This document shows positions 51,488-60,400 of a DNA stretch of 64,000 nt, in pieces. A program made the position numbers and the translations under genes. Location of the stretch: positions 1,893,001 to 1,957,000 of the forward strand of contig NZ_CP107902.1 of the NCBI RefSeq assembly GCF_036013935.1, in the 5' to 3' direction. The notes beneath the pieces were generated by a model that did not search any database, had not been told where the DNA came from, and was given only the letters and a program-made list of their open reading frames with translations. This DNA comes from Streptomyces sp. NBC_00461 (lineage in GTDB: Bacteria > Actinomycetota > Actinomycetes > Streptomycetales > Streptomycetaceae). Within the stretch, counting starts at the first letter, position 1, and each line of letters begins with the position of its first letter.

Positions 51488-51777
51488 GGTGGTCGCTCCG
51501 AAGTGGATCCGGTGTCTGGGGAGTTGGACGAATGCGGGTGCCGGGTGCGGGTGCCAGTGCCCCGGCGGGCGACGTTTACCCGTAAAGGAGTGGCGTCCGG
51601 CGCATGCTCTGGGGGTCCCCCCGGCCGGAGGCTGGGGGCGCAGGCGCCCTCGTACTGGAGTACTTGGGTCTGTGCCCGGTGCGGCGAGTGGGGGCACCTC
51701 CCACGCCCTCAAGGCGGTCGGGGAGCGTGCCGGGCGTCGCGACGGGGCGAACGTTGCCTGTCGGGGCACTAGGGGCC
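51488..51777. other. 290-bp gap inside the conservon with repeat-like hairpins
   Basis: Separates cvnD from the P450. GGGGGTCCCCCC (about 51611-51622), a GTACTGGAGTAC palindrome (51652-51663) and GTGGGGGCACCTCCCAC (51690-51706) form hairpins of the kind seen in dispersed Streptomyces repeats. No gene. It may lower P450 expression relative to the first four genes or hold a separate promoter. Confidence 0.4.
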
Positions 51778-52398
51778 TCAGGTGAGCGCGCCGGTCAGGG
51801 CGAGCGAGTGCAGGAAGCGCATCAGGGTCATCAGGACGTCCCGGCTGGAGGCCCGGCGGCGTGCGTCGCACTCGATGATCGGGATCTCGTCCGCCAGATC
51901 GAGCGCGCTGCGGAGGTCGTCGATGGGGTAACGCGGCCCGTCCGGGAAGGAGTTGACGGCGACCACGAAGGGCACGCCGCGCTCCTCCAGCCGCCCTATG
52001 ACGTCGAAGCTGACTTCGAGCCGACGGGTGTCGATCAGGACCACGGCCCCGAGCGCGCCCTCGAACAGCCCGTTCCACAGGAACCAGAAGCGTTCCTGGC
52101 CGGGCGTGCCGAAGAGATAGAGCACCAGCTGTTCGGTGATGCTGATGCGGCCGAAGTCCATGGCCACGGTGGTGGCCGTCTTGGTGTCGGAGCCGTAGTT
52201 GTCGTCGACGCCGACGCCGGCCTGCGTCATGGTCTCCTCGGTGGTCAGCGGCCTGATCTCGCTGACCGAGCCGACCATCGTCGTCTTGCCGACTCCGAAG
52301 CCGCCCACGATCACGATCTTCACCGCGGCCTGCGCCGAGTGCGGCAGATGATCTTCCGAACGTGGTCCGGGGATGGTGTCAGAGCCTTTGAAGTCCAT
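51778..52398 (-). CDS. cvnD9: Conservon GTP-binding protein CvnD
   Basis: 206 residues. Ras-like P-loop protein: G1 GGFGVGKTT, G3-like FGTPGQERF, and VVAVNSFPDG where NKxD would be, the usual conservon variant. In S. coelicolor CvnD9 binds GTP and, with CvnA, B and C, forms a membrane-associated complex compared to eukaryotic G-protein signalling. The start overlaps the cvnC stop by 20 nt. An N-terminal extension of about 25 residues precedes the domain. Confidence 0.92.
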   Translation of the reverse strand: MDFKGSDTIPGPRSEDHLPHSAQAAVKIVIVGGFGVGKTTMVGSVSEIRPLTTEETMTQAGVGVDDNYGSDTKTATTVAMDFGRISITEQLVLYLFGTPGQERFWFLWNGLFEGALGAVVLIDTRRLEVSFDVIGRLEERGVPFVVAVNSFPDGPRYPIDDLRSALDLADEIPIIECDARRRASSRDVLMTLMRFLHSLALTGALT

Positions 52399-52774
52399 GC
52401 ATCACCGCTTCGAGGAGGGAACGGTCGGGGAGCGCCTGACGGACGATCGGGGCGCGCGCCTGTACCAGTTCTGCCGTCAGCATCTCGGTGAGCAGCACGG
52501 TCACCACGCTGAACGGCAGGCTCAGATAGGCCGAGAGTTCGGCCACCGAGAGGGGTGCCGTGCAGAGCCGGAGCATCGCCGTCTGCTCCGGAGTGGCCGA
52601 GGGCGGAGGGTCGGCGCGCGCCACGATTAACGTGACGAGGTCGATGTCGGCGCGCTCCCCGTCGGGCCCGGCGACGACATAGAGCCGCTCCGGGGCCTTG
52701 CCCTCTTTGGCCGGCAGTGGGGGTGGTGGTGTTTCTTCCTTGGGATGTCGCCGCCGGCGTTGCGGAGGAGTCAT
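52379..52774 (-). CDS. cvnC9: Conservon DUF742 protein CvnC
   Basis: 131 residues. DUF742 winged-helix fold (RLYVVAGPDGERADIDLVTLIVAR, EQTAMLRLCTAPLSVAELSAYLSLPFSVVTVLLTEML) after a Pro/Lys-rich N-terminus. ATG 52774 overlaps the cvnB stop as ATGA. Acts as a component of the Cvn complex between the roadblock protein and the GTPase; no DNA binding has been shown for this family to my knowledge. Confidence 0.92.
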   Translation of the reverse strand: MTPPQRRRRHPKEETPPPPLPAKEGKAPERLYVVAGPDGERADIDLVTLIVARADPPPSATPEQTAMLRLCTAPLSVAELSAYLSLPFSVVTVLLTEMLTAELVQARAPIVRQALPDRSLLEAVMHGLQRL

Positions 52775-53178
52775 ACGGTCTGCCCGTTGCGCCGGGGCGG
52801 GCTGGTGAGATGGGCCCCGATGCGCACGACGAGGTCGCGCATGCGGTTGCTCATCAGTCCGGGTTCGGCGACCACGTCGGAGAGCACCGCGAGGTAGGCG
52901 TTGGCTCCCGCGGCCATCAGATAGAAGTAGCCGCCGTTGATCTCGATGATGACCAGCTTCATCCGGCCGTCGCTGCCCGGGATCTCGTGGGCGACGGCGC
53001 CCGCGAGGCTCTGCAGTCCCGCGCAGGCCGCGGCGACACGGTCGGCGGCGTCCGGATCGCCCCCGTAGCGAGCGATGCGCAGGCCGTCGGCGGAGAGCAC
53101 CACGATCATCTCGATGCCCGGTACTCCGTCGGCGAGATCCTTGAGCATCCAGTCGAAGTTGGCTCGCTGCTGGATCAC
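52771..53178 (-). CDS. cvnB9: Conservon roadblock/LC7 protein CvnB
   Basis: 135 residues, one roadblock/LC7 domain (NFDWMLKDLADGVPGIEMIVVLSADGLRIA, VAHEIPG, GGYFYLMAAG). In bacteria these proteins are partners of small GTPases, like MglB. The GTG start (53178) overlaps the cvnA stop as GTGA. It forms part of the Cvn9 complex. Confidence 0.93.
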   Translation of the reverse strand: MIQQRANFDWMLKDLADGVPGIEMIVVLSADGLRIARYGGDPDAADRVAAACAGLQSLAGAVAHEIPGSDGRMKLVIIEINGGYFYLMAAGANAYLAVLSDVVAEPGLMSNRMRDLVVRIGAHLTSPPRRNGQTV

Positions 53179-54767
53179 TTGTGGTCCCTCTCGTCGTCGG
53201 CCTCGATACGGGCCGGCTCGGTGGTCGGCTGGCTGAGTGCGGTCGGGTCCATGTCGCCCTTGAGTCCCTCCCAGAACGCCTCGACCCAGAGCCCCGGTTC
53301 GGGCTCCTTCGTCTCGGGCTCCGGGTCGCGCACCGGCGTCGCCCAGGCGGGCCGGGTCTCACGGGCCTCCCGCTCGGCCCGTTCGGCGGCGGCCTGTTCG
53401 GCGAGCCGCTGGCTGAGCGGGATCTTGACGCGGCTGCGCCGCTGCGGCAGCCCGCCGGCGGTCCACTCGGTGACCTCGGGGACCTCGTCCTCCATGGACA
53501 CGCCGGCCGGGATGCGCGGGCTGGTGGGACGACGCCGCTTCGGGGCGCGCTTGGGACCTTCGATGTCGCCGAGGTCGAGCTTGGGCGCCGCGGTGGCGCC
53601 GACGCCGTGGGCGAGGCCGGGCGCAGGGTCGTTCGTCATCATCACGCGCGGCACGACCAGGACGGCGCGGACACCGCCGTACGCCGAGGAGCGCAGCGAG
53701 ATCTGCATGTCGTACGTCTTGCACAGGCGGCCGACGACGGCGAGGCCAAGGCGCGGGGACTCGCCGAGGTCCTGGAGGTCGACACCGGCCTTGGCGCGCT
53801 CCAGCATGTTCTCGGTCTTGGCGCGGGCCTCCTCGCTGAGGCTGACGCCGGCGTCCTCGATCTCGATGGCGATGCCGGTCTGCACCTCGGTCGCGGTGAC
53901 ATGGACCTTGGTCTGCGGGGGCGAGTAGCGCGTGGCGTTGTCGAGGAGTTCGGCGCAGGCGTGGATGATCGGCTCGACGGAGGTGCCACCGATGTTGACC
54001 TTGGCGATCGAGTCCAGTGAGATGCGCCGGTATTCGAGGATGCGGGACATGGCGCCGCGCAGCACGCTGTACAGCGGGACGGGCGCCGGCCACTGACGGC
54101 CCGGACGTCCGCCGCCGAGCACGGAGATCGAGTCGGCCAGGCGGCCGATCAGCGCGGTGCCGTGGTCGATGCGCAGCAGGTCGTCGAAGACCTCGGGGTT
54201 ACGGCCGTGGTCCTCCTCCATCTCGCGGAGTTCGTTGGCCTGTTGGTGCACGATCGCCTGGACTCGGCGGGCGATGCTGACGAAGGAGCGCTGCGAGGAG
54301 TCCCGCATGGCGTCCTCGGTGTCGACGATGTCGAGCATCCGCTTGAGCAACGCCACCTGGGCTTCGGACAGTTCGCCGTAGGAGGGGTCGATGTTGCCGA
54401 GTTGGCGAATCACCTCCGTGGGGGAGTTGCCGCCGCGCAGGTAGTAGATGGCGGTCGGCGTGATCTCGTGCCCCAGGCGGTGCAACTCCTGCTCGTGTCC
54501 GGCGAGGCGCCGTTCCAGATACGCACTGTGACGGGCGCTCGTCTCGCGCAGGATCCGCAGGGCGCGGCCTCGTCGTACCGCTTCGGCCGCCGTGACGATC
54601 ACCAGGAGCGTGGCGACGGCGCCGCACCAGACGACGGCCGCCCGGGCCGGCACGGCCACCATGGCGACCGCTGCTCCGGTGGCCCCGGCCATCAGTATGG
54701 CGGGCAGCAACAGCACGCGCGCGTAAGGAAGTTCACGGCGCTGGGGAGGGGATTGAACACTCACCAT
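53175..54767 (-). CDS. cvnA9: Conservon sensor kinase-like membrane protein CvnA
   Basis: 530 residues from ATG 54767, with GAGGG 5 nt upstream; a GTG 34 codons earlier is less likely. Two membrane helices (about 15-36 and 42-60), a helical segment, and a HATPase domain (about 250-395) with N box ELLDNATRYSPP, DAGVSLSEE and GLAVVGRL. No clear phospho-acceptor His box, as usual for CvnA. The C-terminal 150 residues are Pro/Glu-rich and probably disordered. S. coelicolor cvnA9 (rarA) influences aerial mycelium formation. First gene of the operon. Confidence 0.93.
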   Translation of the reverse strand: MVSVQSPPQRRELPYARVLLLPAILMAGATGAAVAMVAVPARAAVVWCGAVATLLVIVTAAEAVRRGRALRILRETSARHSAYLERRLAGHEQELHRLGHEITPTAIYYLRGGNSPTEVIRQLGNIDPSYGELSEAQVALLKRMLDIVDTEDAMRDSSQRSFVSIARRVQAIVHQQANELREMEEDHGRNPEVFDDLLRIDHGTALIGRLADSISVLGGGRPGRQWPAPVPLYSVLRGAMSRILEYRRISLDSIAKVNIGGTSVEPIIHACAELLDNATRYSPPQTKVHVTATEVQTGIAIEIEDAGVSLSEEARAKTENMLERAKAGVDLQDLGESPRLGLAVVGRLCKTYDMQISLRSSAYGGVRAVLVVPRVMMTNDPAPGLAHGVGATAAPKLDLGDIEGPKRAPKRRRPTSPRIPAGVSMEDEVPEVTEWTAGGLPQRRSRVKIPLSQRLAEQAAAERAEREARETRPAWATPVRDPEPETKEPEPGLWVEAFWEGLKGDMDPTALSQPTTEPARIEADDERDHK

Positions 54768-55095
54768 GTAGGCCCTCTGAAAGAGATCGGCTGGGTGTCT
54801 GGGGAGCTTGCAAGTGGGGTACGTATAGGACTGCACTGAATCTTCGGTATTTTTTGGGAACAAGCGCACGAATAAGCCTCAACTCGGTGCGCTGCGGGCG
54901 AGCTTAGTCCGACCGGATCATCGCCGTGTCATATTCAGCAAGCACCTGAAACGGGGCGGGTCCAAGGAGTACCCTCGGCTCCATTTACACGCCTCGGATT
55001 CATTCGAACACGGCGCGTCACGACGTACGGGCATACGAAAACACTCACCGTGACGAGTGAAGAGGCGGGCGGGGACCGGCTTCAGCCCCGGTCGG
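54768..55095. other. 328-bp region upstream of the conservon
   Basis: Carries the cvnA leader and the end of the TetR transcript. GACCGG (55074-55079) and CCGGTC (55088-55093) form a hairpin just beyond the TetR stop. CACTC/GAGTG (55042-55059) forms another. The stretch 54835-54990 is unusually AT-rich for this window, with a TTTTTTG run at 54850. TAAGCT (54906-54901, minus) may be a -10 for cvnA. No gene is seen. Confidence 0.45.
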
Positions 55096-55731
55096 TCAGA
55101 CGCCCGCGATCCGCAGGGCCGCGTCCGCCGTGGCCTCCGCGAAGACCGACACCGGGCGCTCGGGGTCGGAGCGGTGCACCAGGATCACACCCTCGATCAA
55201 GCCGAACAACAGGTCCGTACGGAGATCGAGCCCACTCTTGGCGAGCGCACCCCCGGCAGTCGTGGCGGCGAGCAACTGCCGGTAGGCGTCCTTGAGTTCG
55301 GCGCGCACGGCATGGAAGCCGGCGAACCGCTCGGCGCGCACCTCGGGCAGCAGATACAGCCCGCCGAGATTGTGCGGGCCGCCGCACAGCAGCTCCACGT
55401 CGGTCCGGCACAGGTCCCACAGCCGGTCCTCGGGCGGGGTCGCGTCGTCGGCGAGGAGCTGCCTGGCGTACGTCAGCGAGGGCGTGACCGTGGACTCCAG
55501 GAGCTCGGCGAGCAGCTCCTCCTTGCCGGAGACGTAGTGGTACATCGAGGCCTGCCGCATGCCCGCGCGCTCGGCGACCGCACGGGTGGTGGTGGCCGCG
55601 TAGCCATGGGTGGTGAACAACTCGGCAGCTGCCGCGAGCAGTTCCTCGCGCGGCTGCAGACCGCTGTCCGGCCGCTGCGCGGCCCGCGGCCTGCCGACCC
55701 GGCGGCCGACTCCTCCACCCGGCGTTCCCAT
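55096..55731 (-). CDS. TetR family regulator, probable regulator of the guanidine/urea operon
   Basis: 211 residues from ATG 55731 (MGTPGGGVGRR); the frame extends upstream but lacks a plausible start. The TetR helix-turn-helix is clear (REELLAAAAELFTTHGYAATTTRAVAERAGMRQASMYHYVSGKEELLAELL), followed by a helical ligand domain. It is divergent from the carboxylase operon and has the TTTCTGTCG palindrome in the shared intergenic space, so it is the likely repressor for that site and for the same site before the APC permease. Confidence 0.88.
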   Translation of the reverse strand: MGTPGGGVGRRVGRPRAAQRPDSGLQPREELLAAAAELFTTHGYAATTTRAVAERAGMRQASMYHYVSGKEELLAELLESTVTPSLTYARQLLADDATPPEDRLWDLCRTDVELLCGGPHNLGGLYLLPEVRAERFAGFHAVRAELKDAYRQLLAATTAGGALAKSGLDLRTDLLFGLIEGVILVHRSDPERPVSVFAEATADAALRIAGV

Positions 55732-55864
55732 GCGCTCGATCCTCGCACACGGCCGGCCGGGCGACCGCCAGGCGACCGCCGGGCGACCACGACGCGACCT
55801 CCGTGAGGGCTCGGTAACCGAGCGGCAACACACGGGCAATGCCCGCGACCCGCCCGCCTCCTAA

Positions 55865-55884
55865 TTTCTGTCGGGCGACAGAAA
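55865..55884. promoter_or_regulatory. Perfect TTTCTGTCG palindrome before the guanidine operon
   Basis: TTTCTGTCG-GG-CGACAGAAA, preceded by CTAA; 65 bp upstream of the first operon gene and 134 bp from the tetR start. TAATTT (55862-55867) may be the -10. An almost identical element lies at 46785-46804. Confidence 0.75.
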
Positions 55885-55890
55885 TACCGC

Positions 55891-55912
55891 AGCCGATCAA
55901 CAGCCGATCAAC
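55891..55912 (+). repeat. Tandem 11-bp repeat in the operon leader
   Basis: AGCCGATCAAC occurs twice in a row, 55891-55901 and 55902-55912, between the palindrome and the first gene. An 11-bp period puts both copies on one face of the helix. Confidence 0.55.
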
Positions 55913-55948
55913 GCCGGAACAGAAAACCCCGGAGCCGGAGGTCCCGCC

Positions 55949-56773
55949 ATGGCGACAGCGACCACATACGGAGCCCGCGACCACGCCCGCGCCCAGGAGG
56001 GCGCACGCGCCGAGGCCATGCCCGTCGTGCCGTCCGCCGACTGGCCCGACCCGCCCTGCGAGGCGGGCCACCTGGTCTGGGCCGAGACGGTGGCGGGCGG
56101 CAACTACACCCACCGGGTGCTGGCCCGCGGTACGGAGCTGCGCCTGACCGACCTGCGCGGCGACGCCTGCGCCCACCTCGTGCTGCTCGTGGCCGACCGG
56201 CCCTGGGAGCGGCTGAACGTCGCCGACACGGTGAAGGTCCAGTGGAACGCCTACCTCGGTGAGGGCCGGCTGCTGCTGTCCGACCAGGGCCGGGTCCTGG
56301 CGTCGGTCGTAGCCGACACCTCCGGGCGGCACGACGCGCTGTGCGGCACCTCCAGCCTCGTACGCAACACCGAGCGGTACGGCGACGGCACCCCCCAGTC
56401 CGCCTCCCCTGCGGGCCGCGAGCTGCTGAAGCTGGCTGCCGCGAAGAACGGCCTGCAGCCGCGCGACCTGCCGCCGTCGCTGTCCTTCTTCCAGGGCGTC
56501 GAGGTGCGCGAGGACGGCACCCTGGACTTCACCGGCTCCGTCGGCCCCGGCGGCACCGTCACGCTCCGCGCCGAGCAGGACCTCACCGTCCTGATCGTCA
56601 ACGTGCCGCACCCGGCCGACCCGCGCCCCGACTACGTCAGCACCCCGCTGGAGGTCCTCGCCTGGCGCGCCGCGCCGACCGCACCGGGCGACGCGCTGTG
56701 GGAGGCCACGCCCGAGGGCCGCCGCGCCTTCCTGAACACCGCCGAATTCCTTGCCGCGAGGGGGCTCTCATGA
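55949..56773 (+). CDS. cgdA: DUF1989 protein, urea-amidolyase-associated 1 (carboxyguanidine deiminase subunit)
   Basis: 274 residues, cytosolic. DUF1989 domain (LTDLRGDACAHLVLLVADRPWERLNVADTVKVQWNAYL, CGTSSLVRNTERYGDG). Historically called urea carboxylase-associated protein 1; work on other bacteria showed that the two DUF1989 proteins form a deiminase that converts carboxyguanidine to allophanate. Position as first of four coupled genes matches that pathway. GGAGG stands upstream of ATG 55949. Which subunit is A or B is assigned by order only. Confidence 0.85.
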   Translation: MATATTYGARDHARAQEGARAEAMPVVPSADWPDPPCEAGHLVWAETVAGGNYTHRVLARGTELRLTDLRGDACAHLVLLVADRPWERLNVADTVKVQWNAYLGEGRLLLSDQGRVLASVVADTSGRHDALCGTSSLVRNTERYGDGTPQSASPAGRELLKLAAAKNGLQPRDLPPSLSFFQGVEVREDGTLDFTGSVGPGGTVTLRAEQDLTVLIVNVPHPADPRPDYVSTPLEVLAWRAAPTAPGDALWEATPEGRRAFLNTAEFLAARGLS

Positions 56774-57408
56774 GCACGCCGACGACCGTGTCCTCGACCG
56801 TCATTCCGGCACGCGCCGCCTGGTCGTCCGTCATCCGCACGGGCGAGACGCTGACCATCACCGACCTGCACGGCAACCAGGCCGTCGACTTCCTCGTGTA
56901 CGACGCCCACGACACATCGGTCCGCTACAGCGCCCCCGACACCATCCACGCGCAGGGCACCATCTTCCTGACCACGGGCAGCGTGCTGATGTCCAACGAG
57001 CACACCCCGCTGATGACCGTGGCCGCCGACGAGGTGGGCCGCCACGACACGGTCGGCGGGGCCTGCTCCAAGGAGTCGAACACCCTCCGGTACGGGCACC
57101 ACACCTGGTCCCAGCACGCGTGCGTGGACAACTTCCTCGCCGAGGGCGCGCGGCACGGCCTCGGCAAGCGCGACCTCGTCTCCAACATCAACTGGTACAT
57201 GAACGTGCCCGTCGAGAAGGACGGCACCCTCGGGATCGTCGACGGCCTCTCGGCACCGGGCCGGAAGGTCGCCCTGCGCGCCGAGCGCGACGTTCTCGTG
57301 CTGGTCTCCAACTGCCCCCAGATCAACAACCCCTGCAACGGCTTCGAACCGACGGCCGTGGAGATGACGATCACCGCTGCGGACGCCGTCGAAGGGGAAG
57401 GCGCATGA
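56770..57408 (+). CDS. cgdB: DUF1989 protein, urea-amidolyase-associated 2 (carboxyguanidine deiminase subunit)
   Basis: 212 residues. The second DUF1989 protein, related to the first (ITDLHGNQAVDFLVYDAHD, GGACSKESNTLRYGHHTWSQHACVDNF). His, Asp and Cys residues here are candidates for the metal site of the deiminase. ATG 56770 overlaps the upstream stop as ATGA, and its own stop overlaps the carboxylase ATG in the same way, so the proteins are made in fixed ratio. Works with the preceding gene product on carboxyguanidine. Confidence 0.85.
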   Translation: MSTPTTVSSTVIPARAAWSSVIRTGETLTITDLHGNQAVDFLVYDAHDTSVRYSAPDTIHAQGTIFLTTGSVLMSNEHTPLMTVAADEVGRHDTVGGACSKESNTLRYGHHTWSQHACVDNFLAEGARHGLGKRDLVSNINWYMNVPVEKDGTLGIVDGLSAPGRKVALRAERDVLVLVSNCPQINNPCNGFEPTAVEMTITAADAVEGEGA

Positions 57409-60400
57409 CCTTCGACACGCTGCTCGTCGCCAACCGGGGCGAGATCGCGGTCCGGATCATCCGCACGGCCCGCGAACTGGGCCTGCGCACGGTCGCCGTG
57501 TACGCCGACCCGGACCGCTCAGCTCCCCATGTCCGGCTCGCCGACGAGGCGGTGCGGCTCGGCCCGGCGCCCGCGAAGGAGTCGTATCTCGACGCCGACC
57601 TGGTGCTGAAGGCCGCCAAGGACGCCGGTGCGGGCGCGATCCACCCCGGTTACGGCTTCCTGTCGGAGGACGCGGCGTTCGCGCGTCGCTGCGAGGACGC
57701 CGGAATCGTGTTCGTCGGCCCGACGCCGCAGCAGCTGGAGCTGTTCGGGGCCAAGCACACGGCGCGGGCGGCGGCCGAGGCGGCGGGGGTGTCGCTGGCG
57801 CCGGGCACCGGGCTGCTGGGGTCGCCGGCCGAGGCCCTCGCGCAGGCCGCGGTGATCGGCTACCCGGTCATGCTCAAGGCGACCGGGGGTGGCGGCGGTA
57901 TCGGCATGTCGGCATGTCGCTCCGCCGGTGAACTGACCGACGCGTGGGAGCGGGTGCAGCGCGTGGCCGCCGCCTCCTTCTCCTCGGCAGGGGTCTTCCT
58001 GGAGCGGCTCGTCGAGGACGCCCGCCATGTGGAGGTGCAGGTCTTCGGCGACGGGGCGGGCAGGGTCGTCACCTTCGGCGACCGCGACTGCTCCCTCCAG
58101 CGCCGCAACCAGAAGGTCGTGGAAGAGGCCCCGGCGCCGGGCCTGCCGGCCCACGTCCGGGAACAACTCGCCGTGTCCGCACGCGACTTGTGTGCGTCCG
58201 TCGGCTACCGCTCCGCCGGCACCGTCGAGTTCGTCTACGACGCCGCCCGCGAGGAGGCGTACTTCCTGGAGGTCAACACCCGTCTCCAGGTGGAGCATCC
58301 GGTCACCGAGGAGATCTACGGTGTCGACCTCGTCGCCTGGATGCTGCGCCTGGCCCGCGGCGAGACCGGCGTCGTACGCGATCCCGGCGAACCCCGAGGC
58401 CACGCCGTCGAGGCCCGCCTCTACGCCGAGGACCCCTCGCGCGAACACCGGCCCAGCGCGGGCCTGTTGACGCGGGTCGAGTTCCCGCCGGGCGTCCGGG
58501 TCGACGCCTGGGTGGAGACCGGCACCGAGGTGACGACGTCGTACGATCCCCTGCTCGCCAAGGTCATCGCGTACGGCCCCGACCGCGCCCGCGCGCTCCG
58601 CCGGCTCGACGACGCGCTGGCCCGCACCCGCGTCGACGGCATCGAGACCAACCTCGGCCTGGTGCGCGCGGCACTCGCCGACCAGGACTTCGCCGGCGCC
58701 TCGCACTCCACGGCGACGCTGGCCCGCGTGAGCGACCCGACGCCCCGTATCGAGGTCGTCGCCGGCGGCACCCTCACCACCGTGCAGGACTGGCCGGGCC
58801 GCACCGGCCACTGGCAGGTCGGCGTGCCCCCGTGCGGCCCGATGGACGACCTGTCCTTCCGGCTCGGCAACCGCGCGCTCGGCAACGGCGAGGGCGCCCC
58901 CGGCCTCGAATGCACCCTCCAGGGACCGGCGTTGAGGTTCACGCACCCCACCACCGTGTGCGTGACGGGCGCTCCGGCCGAGGTCACCCTCGACGGCACG
59001 CCCGTCGCGCAGTGGGAGCCGGTGACGGTGCCCGCGGGCGCCGTACTGGAGATCGGCGCGCCGACCCGGCACGGTCTGCGCACCTATGTGCTCTTCGCGG
59101 GCGGTCTCGACGTGCCGGCCTTCCTGGGCAGCGCGAGCACCTTCACGCTGGGCCGGTTCGGCGGACACGGCGGCCGGGCGCTGCGCACGGGCGACGTACT
59201 GCACGGCGGTACGGCAACCGAAGGCGTCCCCGTGCCCGAGGAGAACCGCCCCGCCTTCACCGCCGTATGGCAGGTGGGCGCCGTCGAAGGCCCGCACGCC
59301 GCACCGGAGTTCTTCACCGAGGACGACATCCGCGACTTCTACGCCGCCGACTGGAAGGTCCACTTCAACTCGGCCCGCACCGGCGTACGGCTGGTCGGAC
59401 CCAAGCCGCGCTGGGCGCGCACCGACGGTGGCGAGGCGGGTCTGCACCCGTCCAACATCCACGACACCCCGTACTCCGTCGGCGCCGTCGACTACACGGG
59501 CGACATGCCGGTGCTGCTCGGCCCGGACGGTCCCTCGCTGGGCGGGTTCGTCTGCCCGGCGACGGTGCTGAGCGGCGAGCGGTGGAAGCTGGGCCAGCTG
59601 CGCCCGGGCGACACGGTGCGCTTCGCGCCGGTGGCCGTCGACGGTTCGCCTCGCGCGGACATCGTGGACGGCGGTGTGCTGGCCCGGGACGGCGACATCA
59701 CCTACCGCCGCAGCGGCGACGACAACCTGCTCGTCGAATTCGGGCCCATGCAGCTCGACCTGGCCCTGCGCATGCGCGTGCACGCCCTCATGGAAGCGGT
59801 CGCCGAACAGGGGCCCGCCGGCATCACGGACCTCACACCCGGCATCCGCTCCCTGCAGATCCGGACGGACCCCGGCCGCCTGGCGCAACACGAACTCCTC
59901 GCCGCGGTACGGGAGATCACGGCCGCGCTCCCGCCCACCGACGCACTCGTGGTGCCCTCCCGCACCGTCCATCTCCCCCTCTCCTGGGACGACCCGGCGA
60001 CCCGCGAGGCGATCGCCCGCTATATGGCCGGCGTCCGCGACGACGCGCCCTGGTGTCCGTGGAACATCGAGTTCATCCGCCGGGTCAACGGCCTGGAGTC
60101 GGTGAACGACGTGTACGACACGGTCTTCGACGCCGAATACCTCGTGCTGGGCCTGGGCGACGTGTACCTGGGCGCCCCGGTGGCCACCCCGCTCGATCCC
60201 CGCCACCGCCTGGTGACCACGAAGTACAACCCGGCACGCACCTGGACGGCCGAGAACTCGGTCGGCATCGGCGGGGCGTACCTGTGCGTCTACGGCATGG
60301 AGGGCCCGGGCGGCTACCAGTTCGTGGGCCGTACGACGCAGGTGTGGTCGGGGTGGCAGCAGCGCGGCGCGTTCGAGCCGGGCTCGCCCTGGCTGCTCCG

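Noticed and set aside
55865..55948. Guanidine riboswitch before the carboxylase operon
   Set aside because: The conserved features of the ykkC classes are not visible; the only structure is a short protein-operator-like palindrome.
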